From Mycobacterium paraense (GTDB lineage Bacteria; Actinomycetota; Actinomycetes; Mycobacteriales; Mycobacteriaceae), in the NCBI RefSeq assembly GCF_002101815.1, contig NZ_LQPM01000011.1:1-64000 (forward strand): DNA of 64,000 nucleotides, read 5' to 3'. How positions within the stretch are numbered: position 1 is the first letter of the stretch; each line of letters begins with the position of its first letter. The translations under genes were made by a program, and so were the position numbers. Under the pieces are notes generated by a model that ran no database searches, was not told the origin of the DNA, and saw nothing but the letters and a program-made list of their open reading frames with translations. Positions 48,795 through 56,595 of this stretch are shown here, in pieces.

Positions 48795-50533
48795 TGCAAG
48801 GCGCCCACCGACTGCGAGTCGGCGAATTCGGCGTAGGTGGGGCAGTCGGCCAGCAGCGATTCGTGGGTGCCCGCACCCACCAGCTTCCCGCCGTCGACGA
48901 CGACGACCTGGTCGGCCTGGGCGGCGGTCGAAACACGCTGCGTGACAACGATGATCGTGGAGCCACCGGACGTCTGCGCCAGCGACGCGCGCACCCGCGC
49001 GTCGGTGTGCACGTCGAGCGCGGCGAACGAATCGTCGAACAGGTAGATGGCCGGCCGGCGGATCACCGCCCGCGCGATCGCCAGCCGCTGGCGCTGGCCG
49101 CCCGAAAAGTTGATGCCGCCCTGGGCCACCCGCATGTTCAGCGCGTCGTCGTGGGCGCGGACGAATCCGTCGGCGTCGGCCACCCGCAGGGCTTCCCACA
49201 TCTCGTCTTCGGTCACTACCTGACCCGGGACCGCGCCGTAGCGCAAGTTATCCGCGACCGTGCCGGTGAACAGGTAGCCGCGCTGGGGGACCAGCCCGAT
49301 CGCCGCCCACAGCCGCTCGGTGTCGTAGTCGCGGACGTCGACGTCGTCGACCAGGACGGCGCCAGAAGTCACGTCGTAGAGCCGGCACATCAGCGACACC
49401 AGCGTCGACTTGCCCGAACCGGTGCTGCCGACGACCGCGGTGGTGGTGCCGGGCCGCGCCGTCAGCGAAATGTCCTGCAGCACCGGCCGGTCCGCGCCCG
49501 GATAGCTGAAGCTCGCGCCGTCCAGCCGCACGACGCCGGTGATCCCGGTCGGCGGAAATCGGGGATCAGGTGGGTTCTGCACCGCGGCGGTGGTGGACAG
49601 CACCTCGGTGATCCGTTCGGCGCACACCGACGCGCGCGGCAGCACCACCAGCGTCATCGTCGCCATCAGCACCGCCATCAGGATCTGGGTGAAGTAGGCC
49701 AAAAAGGCGGTCAGCGAGCCGACCTGCATCTGGCCCCGATCGATGCGCAGCCCGCCGAACCAGATCAGCGCCACGCTGGACACGTTGATGGTCAGCGTGG
49801 TCACCGGCAGCATCAGCGCCTGCAGATTGCCCGTCGCCAGCGCCGTGCCCGAGAGCGCGGCGTTGGCGCGCGCGAACCGGTCGCGCTCGTAGTCCTCGCG
49901 CGCGAACGCCCGCACCACCCGGACCCCCGACAGCTGGTCGCGCAGCACCCGGTTGATGCCGTCGATCAGGCCCTGCATCCGGCGCAGCAGCGGCAGCATG
50001 CGCGACATGATCAGGTAGTTGGCCACGGCCATGACCGGCACGCTGACCAGCAGCAGCCAAGTCAATGCGGCGTCGACGTGGATGGCCATGACGATGCCGC
50101 CGGCGCACATGATCGGCGCGGTGATCAGCACGGTGCCGGAGATCTGGACCAGGTACTGGATCTGCCGGACGTCGTTGGTGCTGCGCGTCAGCAGGGTGGG
50201 CGCGCCGAACCGGGCGGTCTCGCGCTCGGAGAACGTCGTGACGTGGTCGAAAATCGCCCGGCGCAGGTCGCGCCCGAAGCCCATGCCGGTCCGTGAGCCG
50301 ACGTAGACGGCGCCGACGGCGCACAGCACCTGCAAGCCGGTGACGGCGAGCATCACTATGCCGAGCCTGACGATGGTGGCCGCGTCGCCCTTGGCCACGC
50401 CCTCGTCGATGATCGCGGCGTTGACCGTCGGCAGGTACAGCGACGCCAGGGTGCTGGTCACCTGGAGCGCGGTCAGCACCGCAACCAGCCGGCGGTACGG
50501 CCGGATGTACTGGCGCAGCAGTGCCAGGAGCAT
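48791..50533 (-). CDS. ABC exporter half-transporter, ATP-binding and permease (Rv1273c ortholog)
   Basis: Protein of 580 residues: six spans (about 15-305) and an ATPase domain with Walker [10 protein letters not shown], signature [16 protein letters not shown], and Walker [13 protein letters not shown], where the catalytic Glu after the Walker B Asp is replaced (DDS rather than DE). Together with the partner, which has DEATS but a weak signature, this gives one complete and one degenerate ATP site, the usual asymmetry of heterodimeric exporters. The start [16 protein letters not shown] matches Rv1273c; an upstream frame extension is not conserved. Confidence 0.95.
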   Translation of the reverse strand: MLLALLRQYIRPYRRLVAVLTALQVTSTLASLYLPTVNAAIIDEGVAKGDAATIVRLGIVMLAVTGLQVLCAVGAVYVGSRTGMGFGRDLRRAIFDHVTTFSERETARFGAPTLLTRSTNDVRQIQYLVQISGTVLITAPIMCAGGIVMAIHVDAALTWLLLVSVPVMAVANYLIMSRMLPLLRRMQGLIDGINRVLRDQLSGVRVVRAFAREDYERDRFARANAALSGTALATGNLQALMLPVTTLTINVSSVALIWFGGLRIDRGQMQVGSLTAFLAYFTQILMAVLMATMTLVVLPRASVCAERITEVLSTTAAVQNPPDPRFPPTGITGVVRLDGASFSYPGADRPVLQDISLTARPGTTTAVVGSTGSGKSTLVSLMCRLYDVTSGAVLVDDVDVRDYDTERLWAAIGLVPQRGYLFTGTVADNLRYGAVPGQVVTEDEMWEALRVADADGFVRAHDDALNMRVAQGGINFSGGQRQRLAIARAVIRRPAIYLFDDSFAALDVHTDARVRASLAQTSGGSTIIVVTQRVSTAAQADQVVVVDGGKLVGAGTHESLLADCPTYAEFADSQSVGALQ

Positions 50534-50630
50534 GTCGTAACTGTCGCACACGGGCGGCGCCGCGGTCGTGACCACCGCGCTGAAATGCCTGCTCACACGC
50601 CGCGTCCGCGGTTGACCCCCCGCCTGCCGC

Positions 50631-50636
50631 TACAGT
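50631..50636 (+). promoter_or_regulatory. -10 element of lprB
   Basis: TACAGT, seven bases before the GTG at 50644, the leaderless layout. This favours the GTG at 50644 over the one at 50635. Confidence 0.55.
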
Positions 50637-50643
50637 GCATCGT

Positions 50644-51204
50644 GTGACCAGCAGTAGGCGAGGCGCGAGGGCGCTGGCTCTGGCGGCGTCGGCTCTGACG
50701 ATCCTGATCCTTGCGGGATGCTCTGGTTCCGGCGACAACAAGCCCGGGGCGACGGCATCGTCGACGCCCGGAAGCGGGGAGGGTCACCACGGGCCGATGT
50801 TCCCGCAATGCGGCGGCATCAGCGATCAGACGGTGTCGGACCTGACCAAGGTGACGGGGCTGGTGAACACCGCCCGCAACTCCGTGGGGTGTCAGTGGTT
50901 AGCGGGCGGCGGCATTCTGGGCCCGCACTTTTCCTTCTCCTGGTATCGCGGCAGCCCGATCGGCCGCGAGCGCAAGACCGAGGAGCTGTCGCGCGCCAGC
51001 GTCGACGACATCAACATCAACGGCCACGGCGGCTTCATCGCCGTGGGCAACGAGCCCAACCTGGGTGACTCGCTGTGCGAGGTGGGCATCCAGTTTCAGG
51101 ACGACTTCATCGAATGGTCGGTCAGCTTCAGCCAGAAGCCGTTCCCGCCGCCCTGCGACATAGCCAAGGAACTGGCCCGTCAATCGATTGCGAACTCGAA
51201 ATGA
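50644..51204 (+). CDS. lprB: Lipoprotein LprB
   Basis: Lipoprotein of 186 residues. A basic N-terminus, a hydrophobic core (ALALAASALTILI) and the lipobox LAGC direct lipid attachment. The mature part is of the DUF3558 type with conserved FPQCGGISDQ, then NSVGCQWLAGGG and SWYRGSPIGRERKTEEL, nearly identical to Rv1274. Envelope protein of unknown function. Its stop overlaps the lprC start (ATGA, 51201-51204). Confidence 0.93.
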   Translation: MTSSRRGARALALAASALTILILAGCSGSGDNKPGATASSTPGSGEGHHGPMFPQCGGISDQTVSDLTKVTGLVNTARNSVGCQWLAGGGILGPHFSFSWYRGSPIGRERKTEELSRASVDDININGHGGFIAVGNEPNLGDSLCEVGIQFQDDFIEWSVSFSQKPFPPPCDIAKELARQSIANSK

Positions 51205-51743
51205 TCAGAACCGCCCGCGCCGGCGCGGCCGTGCTGCTCGCTGCGCTGCTGGTCCTGACGGGCTGTTCGCGGTCCATCGGCGGCAACGCCGTCAAGGCGG
51301 GCGGCAACGTGCCGCGCAACAACAACTCCCAGCAGCAGTATCCGAACCTGCTCAAGGAGTGCGAGGTGTTGACCAGCGACATCCTGGCCAAGACCGTGGG
51401 CGCGGACCCGCTCGACATCCAGAGCACCTTCGTCGGCGCGATCTGCCGGTGGCAGGCCGCCAATCCGGCCGGCCTGATCGACATCACCCGGTTCTGGTTC
51501 GAGCAGGGCAGCCTGGGCAACGAGCGCAAGGTGGCCGACTTCCTGAAGTACAAGGTGGAGAACCGTTCGATCGCGGGCATCGAGTCGATCGTGATGCGCC
51601 CGGACGACCCGAACGGCGCCTGCGGCGTGGCCAGCAACGCGGCGGGCGTGGTCGGCTGGTGGGTCAACCCCCAGGCGCCCGGCATCGACGCCTGCGGGCA
51701 GGCCATCAAGCTGATGGAGCTGACGCTCGCGACGAACTCGTAG
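51201..51743 (+). CDS. lprC: Lipoprotein LprC
   Basis: Lipoprotein of 180 residues, second member of the coupled DUF3558 pair (Rv1275). The signal AGAAVLLAALLVLTGC ends with lipobox LTGC. Two further cysteine pairs (KECEVLT / AICRWQAA and GACGVAS / DACGQAI) suggest disulphides outside the membrane. It has the same RFWFEQGSLGNERKV pattern as LprB, so the pair arose by duplication. It converges on the sixA-like gene with three bases between the stops. Confidence 0.93.
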   Translation: MIRTARAGAAVLLAALLVLTGCSRSIGGNAVKAGGNVPRNNNSQQQYPNLLKECEVLTSDILAKTVGADPLDIQSTFVGAICRWQAANPAGLIDITRFWFEQGSLGNERKVADFLKYKVENRSIAGIESIVMRPDDPNGACGVASNAAGVVGWWVNPQAPGIDACGQAIKLMELTLATNS

Positions 51744-51746
51744 GGA

Positions 51747-52244
51747 CTAGCGCGGGACTTCGAAACCCGTCAGCGCGGCCCGGCCCGGCTCCAGTTGCGC
51801 CCACGCCCACGGCACGCTGAGCACCGCGATCGCCGACGTCGGGAATTTCGTCGAAATGCGTTCCACCACAGCGTCATCCGTGCCGTCGTCGTCGGCCAGG
51901 ATGAGCGCCAGCTCCGACGTCGTCGGCTCGTGACCGACGACCAGCAGCGTGCCGATGTCCTCGGCCGTCGCGTTGATCTCCTCGATCACCGTGCCCGGGG
52001 ACGCGCCGTAGAGCCGCTCGCTGTAGCGCACCGGCGCGGCGACGCGGGTGTTTTCCAGGGTCTGCCGCGCCCGCGTCGCGGTCGAGCACAGCACCGCGTC
52101 GACGGGTGGCACGTTGGCGCGCAGCCAATCTCCGGCCAGGCCGGCCTCCCTGATGCCGCGCGACGCCAACGGCCGGTCGTGGTCGGCGACCCCCGCCGGA
52201 TAGTCCGACTTCGCGTGCCGCATCAGCAGCAGAGTGCGCTTCAC
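51747..52244 (-). CDS. SixA-type histidine phosphatase (Rv1276c ortholog)
   Basis: Protein of 165 residues of the histidine phosphatase superfamily. The catalytic RHG-type motif appears as LMRHAKSDYP, a second Arg is in CSTATRARQT, and the second catalytic His is in VVGHEPTTSEL. This short form resembles SixA, which removes phosphate from phosphohistidine in signalling proteins; the substrate in mycobacteria is not known. Cytoplasmic. It matches Rv1276c. Confidence 0.93.
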   Translation of the reverse strand: MKRTLLLMRHAKSDYPAGVADHDRPLASRGIREAGLAGDWLRANVPPVDAVLCSTATRARQTLENTRVAAPVRYSERLYGASPGTVIEEINATAEDIGTLLVVGHEPTTSELALILADDDGTDDAVVERISTKFPTSAIAVLSVPWAWAQLEPGRAALTGFEVPR

Positions 52245-52344
52245 GGATTCACGCTAATCAATGCGCAACCCTGATCGCTACGCCGCGTCCTGCGTCGCGG
52301 CCCATATCAAGCGAAGGCGGGCTGCATCGCAAGCCAAGACTGCC

Positions 52345-52420
52345 TAGAATGCTTAGTGTTCTGACGGGTGGAGGGTCCGCCGGGCTAGTGATAACCACGA
52401 GCTAGCTAGGAGGTGGACCG
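52345..52420 (+). promoter_or_regulatory. Promoter and ribosome-binding site of the third PE_PGRS gene
   Basis: TAGAAT (52345-52350) is a good -10. AGGAGG lies at 52408-52413, nine bases before the GTG at 52423, and decides that start. No clear -35 was seen. Confidence 0.5.
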
Positions 52421-52422
52421 AC

Positions 52423-53763
52423 GTGTCGTATGTGATCGCCGCGCCGGACGTAATGGGTTCGGCCGCAACGGATTTGGCAGCCATCGGCTCCGCACTCAAG
52501 GCGGCCGGCGCGGTCGCGGCCTTCCCGACGACGGGGATCGTGGCCGCGGCTGAGGATGAGGTGTCGGCGGCCATCGCAGCGGTGTTCTCCGCCCACGGTG
52601 AGAGCTTTCAGGCGCTGGGTGCGCAGGCGGCGGCGTTTCAGGGGCAGTTTGTGCAGGCGTTGACCGCAGGGGCCGGCTCCTACGTCGGCGCGGAGGCCGC
52701 CAATGTCGGCGCCGTTGCAGCCAATCCGGCCGCGGCGGTGGTGCAGGATCTGCTCGGTCTGATCAATGCGCCTTTCCTGTCGCTGACGGGACGCCCGCTG
52801 ATCGGAAATGGCGCCAACGCGGCGCCGCTGAGTGGGGCAAACGGCGCGCCGGGCGGGTGGCTGATCGGCGACGGCGGCGCCGGCGCGGCCGGCGGCGGGA
52901 CCCACCTGGCCGGTGGTAACGGTGGGGCCGGCGGGTTGCTGTTCGGCAACGGCGGCCCCGGCGGCCCCGGCGGCCACGCCGGGGCGGATCTCGGTGGTGT
53001 CGGCGGAAGTGGCGGGCCCGCGGGGTTGTTCGGCATCGGGGGAGCCGGTGGTACCGGGACGGGAGGCAACAACGGCGGTAACGGCGGGACCGGCGGATTG
53101 CTCTTCGGCATCGGCGGTGCCGGTGGCACCGGCTCGGAGACAGAGTCGGCCATGACTGGGGCCGGCGGCGCCGGCGGGGCTGCCGGGCTGTTCGGCGTCG
53201 GCGGCGCCGGGGGCGCCGGCGGGTTCGGCCAGGTCGGTGGCGGTGGCGGCACCGGTCTCGTCGGCGGCACCGGCGGTGCCGGCGGCGCCGGCGGATTGCT
53301 GGTCGGCCACGGCGGCACCGGTGGGGCCGGAGGATTCGGTAGCGGCGGCCACACCGGCAACGGCGGCGCCGGCGGGGCTGCCGGACTGCTCGGCAACGGC
53401 GGCACCGGGGGCGTCGGCGGAGCGAGCACGACCACCAACGGCGGCGACGGCGGGGCCGGGGGTCACGGCGGTTTCCTGCATGGCGCGGGTGGTGCCGGCG
53501 GCGCCGGCGGGTTCGGCCTCGTCGGCGGGGCCGGCGGCAATGCCGGCATCCTTTTCGGCTTCGGCGGCTCCGGTGGCGCCGGTGGCGACACCGGCGGCGG
53601 GGCCGGCGGGATCGGCGGCAACGGGGGCGCCTCCGGACTGGTGGGCAACGGTGGGAACGGCGGGAACGGCGGGAACAGCGCCGCCCTTCTCATCGCCGCC
53701 GGCGGGGCCGGCGGGAAAGCGCTGCTCTTGGGGGCGAACGGCCTGCCCGGATTGGAAGGTTGA
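52423..53763 (+). CDS. PE_PGRS family protein (446 aa)
   Basis: Shorter PE_PGRS. PE domain at about 1-95 ([19 protein letters not shown], ending YVGAEAAN), linker [15 protein letters not shown], then about 315 residues of Gly-rich repeats organised in units with [19 protein letters not shown] and GLLVGHGG, a more regular pattern than in the other two. The tail is [14 protein letters not shown]. Translation from the GTG behind a strong Shine-Dalgarno site. Together with the following PE-hydrolase it lies between the sixA-like and sbcD-like genes, which are neighbours in M. tuberculosis. Probably exported by ESX-5; role unknown. Confidence 0.94.
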   Translation: MSYVIAAPDVMGSAATDLAAIGSALKAAGAVAAFPTTGIVAAAEDEVSAAIAAVFSAHGESFQALGAQAAAFQGQFVQALTAGAGSYVGAEAANVGAVAANPAAAVVQDLLGLINAPFLSLTGRPLIGNGANAAPLSGANGAPGGWLIGDGGAGAAGGGTHLAGGNGGAGGLLFGNGGPGGPGGHAGADLGGVGGSGGPAGLFGIGGAGGTGTGGNNGGNGGTGGLLFGIGGAGGTGSETESAMTGAGGAGGAAGLFGVGGAGGAGGFGQVGGGGGTGLVGGTGGAGGAGGLLVGHGGTGGAGGFGSGGHTGNGGAGGAAGLLGNGGTGGVGGASTTTNGGDGGAGGHGGFLHGAGGAGGAGGFGLVGGAGGNAGILFGFGGSGGAGGDTGGGAGGIGGNGGASGLVGNGGNGGNGGNSAALLIAAGGAGGKALLLGANGLPGLEG

Positions 53764-53832
53764 CACCGAGTAGAGGTGGCCGGCACCGTCAGACGTGAAC
53801 GGACACAGGGGATTTGAAGGTTGCAGTGGTCC

Positions 53833-55257
53833 CTACACGGGCAGCACGGTCCCGGTGGCCGGGCCCAGACCGATAAGTTGACCGCCGGGGGGCACGTAGC
53901 CGCCGGTGGTCCCGTAGAGGCCGTAGAGCGGGTTCAGCGGGCCATGCCCCGAATAGATGTCGTTGATCCAGCCCGTGGACAGGGTGTAGACGGCCTGGGT
54001 GTCGCCGGCCGGCGAGAAGGACGTGGCCAGCTGCGAAACGAAGTCGATCAGGGGCTTGTTGCCCAGCAGCGAGTCGACATGCGAACCGTTGAGCAGTTCG
54101 ACGCCGGTGAACTGCCCCGGGTACAGACCGACCAGCTGATTCGTGGTGGCGCCGTAGGCGTTCCACGGCTGCGGCGGCGAGGCCACCACATAGTCGGGGA
54201 TGTGCAACGTCTTCAGGTTGGCGATCGCCGCCGCGAAGGCCGACGAGTCATTTGCCACCCCGTCGAACATGATCACACCGAGAAGGTGGTTGTTGGCGGT
54301 GTTCGTCCCGAGGTCCGCGACGTAGTCGCCGGCGGCGAGCGTGGCAAGGCCGCCGCCGGCGGAATGCCCGGTGATCATGAAGTTTTGCGGCAGCGTGCCG
54401 TGATAGCCGGCCTGGTTTGCGCTGAGGTTCAGCGCGGCCTCGTTACCCAGGAACAACGAGCCCACTGCCTGGTGCATCTGGGTGCCGCCCAGCCAGGCGC
54501 CCATCGGCAACGGAATCGACGACACGGTCGGGACGACCACGATGCTGTCGGTGCCGTACGCGAGGGCGGTGGCCAGAGTGCCGTACCAGCCGCCCGTCCC
54601 CAGGAAGCCGTGCTGCAGGTAGATGACGCCGCGAGCGTTGACCGTGCCGTCCGCCTGCGTCGGGAAATACCAGCGCGCCGGGGCGTCATACCCGTTGGGA
54701 CCCACCGCGAGGTTGAGGTAGGAGAAGCCCTCCCGGACCCCGGTGACCGGGCCGGGCGTTCCCGTCCCCTGATACACGCCGGCGCTCTGGCTCGCCAGGG
54801 TTCCGTTGAAGAACTCGGTGAGCAGCCTGCCGAGGAAACCCGGCCCCGAGCTCCCGGTGACGGCGGGCCCGACGGCGCCTTCACCGAACAGCGGACGCCC
54901 GGTCAGGTAGGTGAACGGTGAGAAGAACCCCACGTCGAAGAACTGCTGCTCCAGCCCCTTGATCAGCAGGGACACATTCGTGAGCTCGCCGGCGGCGTAG
55001 CTGGCTCCGGCCGCGCCCAACGTGCCCGCAAACTGCGAATGAAACAGCGTCGTCTGCGCGGTCAGCGCATGAAATTCCTCGGCGACGTCGCCGAAGAGGT
55101 TCGCGACGGCCGCCGACACCTCGTCGCCGGCCGCGGCGGCAATGCCCGTCGTCGAGGGAGCCGCCGCCGCGGAGGCTTCCTTGATGGCCTGCTCGATACC
55201 GGTCAAATCCGCCGACGCTGCGGCAACGGCGTCGGGCGCTGCAATCACCAGCGACAT
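53833..55257 (-). CDS. PE-domain protein with C-terminal alpha/beta-hydrolase
   Basis: Protein of 474 residues. PE domain at about 1-95 (MSLVIAAPDAVAAASADL, ending YAAGELTN), then the linker TYLTGRPLFGEG that otherwise precedes PGRS domains, then a hydrolase of about 320 residues. That part has an oxyanion-type HGFLGTGGWYG, the nucleophile elbow ITGHSAGGGLATL, an Asp in IMFDGVANDSS and a His in LNGSHVDSLLG, a plausible Ser-Asp-His triad. It is probably secreted and acts on lipid or ester at the cell surface, like LipY in principle, although the hydrolase part is not LipY-like. ATG at 55257 chosen to give the standard PE start; an ATG 12 bases upstream is possible. Confidence 0.9.
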   Translation of the reverse strand: MSLVIAAPDAVAAASADLTGIEQAIKEASAAAAPSTTGIAAAAGDEVSAAVANLFGDVAEEFHALTAQTTLFHSQFAGTLGAAGASYAAGELTNVSLLIKGLEQQFFDVGFFSPFTYLTGRPLFGEGAVGPAVTGSSGPGFLGRLLTEFFNGTLASQSAGVYQGTGTPGPVTGVREGFSYLNLAVGPNGYDAPARWYFPTQADGTVNARGVIYLQHGFLGTGGWYGTLATALAYGTDSIVVVPTVSSIPLPMGAWLGGTQMHQAVGSLFLGNEAALNLSANQAGYHGTLPQNFMITGHSAGGGLATLAAGDYVADLGTNTANNHLLGVIMFDGVANDSSAFAAAIANLKTLHIPDYVVASPPQPWNAYGATTNQLVGLYPGQFTGVELLNGSHVDSLLGNKPLIDFVSQLATSFSPAGDTQAVYTLSTGWINDIYSGHGPLNPLYGLYGTTGGYVPPGGQLIGLGPATGTVLPV

Positions 55258-55405
55258 CCGCGGCTCCATCCTCGCTCGCCCCCGACATCCCCAGGACAGT
55301 TACCGAAGCTACTCAGCCGAGCCCCTGTTTGCTTAACTTTCTTAAAGATTCCCGGCGCCACGAGACGTGCCGGGCGACGTCCCGCGTCTTGTCGGCACCC
55401 GAACC

Positions 55406-55411
55406 TAGACT
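55406..55411 (+). promoter_or_regulatory. -10 element of the sbcD-like gene
   Basis: TAGACT, 44 bases before the ATG at 55456. The other half of the 198-base gap (near 55330-55350) has an AT-rich patch with TTAAG repeats on the minus strand that may belong to the PE-hydrolase promoter. Confidence 0.4.
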
Positions 55412-55455
55412 TCCCGGTGCCCTGATACCCACGAATTCGAAAGGGGGCCGCCGGG

Positions 55456-56595
55456 ATGCGTTTCCTGCACACCGCCGACTGGCAGCTGGGCATGACCCGG
55501 CACTTTCTCGCCGGCGACGCCCAGCCGCGGTATTCGGCCGCCCGCCGCGACGCGGTGGCCGGTCTCGGCGCGCTGGCGGCCGAGGTCGGCGCCGAGTTCG
55601 TCGTCGTCGCCGGGGACGTCTTCGAACACAATCAACTCGCCCCGCAGGTGATCGGCCAGTCCCTGGAAGCCATGCGCGCCATCGGGATTCCGGTCTACCT
55701 GCTGCCGGGCAACCATGACCCGCTCGACGCGTCGTCGGTGTACACCAGCGCCCTGTTCACCGCCGAACGGCCCGACAACGTCGTCGTGCTCGACCGGGCC
55801 GGGGTCCACGAAGTCGGGCCGGGGCTCGAGATCGTCGCGGCGCCATGGCGGTCCAAGGCGCCGACCACCGACCTGGTGGCCGATGTGCTCGACGGCCTCA
55901 CCGCGGGCCCGGTCACCCGGATCCTCGTCGCCCACGGCGGCGTCGACGTCCTGGATCCCGACCGCGACAAGCCCTCACTGATCCGGCTCGCCACGCTCGA
56001 GGACGCACTCCACCGCGGCCTGGTGCACTATGTGGCCTTGGGAGACAAGCATTCTCGCACGCAGGTCGGCGAGAGCGGCCGGGTTTGGTACTCGGGCTCA
56101 CCGGAGGTCACCAACTTCGACGACGTCGAATCGGACCCCGGTCACGTGCTCGTCGTCGACGTCGACGGCGGCAACGTCACCGTGCAATCCCGGCACGTCG
56201 GCCGCTGGCGGTTTGTCACGCTGCACCGCCAGGTCGACACGAGCCGCGACATCGCCGACCTCGACATGAACCTGGACCTAATGACCGACAAGGACCGGAC
56301 CGTGGTGCGGTTGGCGCTGACCGGCTCGCTGACGGTCACCGACCGCGCGGCGCTGGACGCGTGCCTGGACCGGTACGCGCGCCTGTTCGCCCACCTGCGC
56401 ACCTGGGACAGCCACACCGACCTGGCGGTCGTGCCCGCCGACGGCGAGTTCACCGACCTCGGCATCGGCGGGTTCGCCGCCGCGGCCGTCGACGAGCTGG
56501 TGGTCACCGCGCGGGAGGGCGACGCCGCGTCCGCCGCCGACGCACAGGCCGCGCTGGCGCTGCTGCTGCGGCTGGCCGATCGGGGGGCCGCGTGA
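55456..56595 (+). CDS. SbcD-like metallophosphoesterase (Rv1277 ortholog)
   Basis: Nuclease subunit of 379 residues. The metallophosphoesterase motifs are in order: HTADWQLG, VVAGDVFEHN, LLPGNHDPL, LVAHGGVD and ALGDKHSR, which bind two metal ions. With the overlapping next gene it should form an SbcCD/Mre11-Rad50-like complex that cuts hairpins and processes DNA ends. The overall sequence is a divergent SbcD type, as for Rv1277. A purine-rich AAAGGGGG lies before the ATG. The stop overlaps the next gene (GTGA, 56592-56595). Confidence 0.93.
   Translation: MRFLHTADWQLGMTRHFLAGDAQPRYSAARRDAVAGLGALAAEVGAEFVVVAGDVFEHNQLAPQVIGQSLEAMRAIGIPVYLLPGNHDPLDASSVYTSALFTAERPDNVVVLDRAGVHEVGPGLEIVAAPWRSKAPTTDLVADVLDGLTAGPVTRILVAHGGVDVLDPDRDKPSLIRLATLEDALHRGLVHYVALGDKHSRTQVGESGRVWYSGSPEVTNFDDVESDPGHVLVVDVDGGNVTVQSRHVGRWRFVTLHRQVDTSRDIADLDMNLDLMTDKDRTVVRLALTGSLTVTDRAALDACLDRYARLFAHLRTWDSHTDLAVVPADGEFTDLGIGGFAAAAVDELVVTAREGDAASAADAQAALALLLRLADRGAA

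Noticed and set aside
50612..50617. TTGACC as the -35 of lprB
   Set aside because: It is only 13 bases from the -10, too close for a normal promoter.
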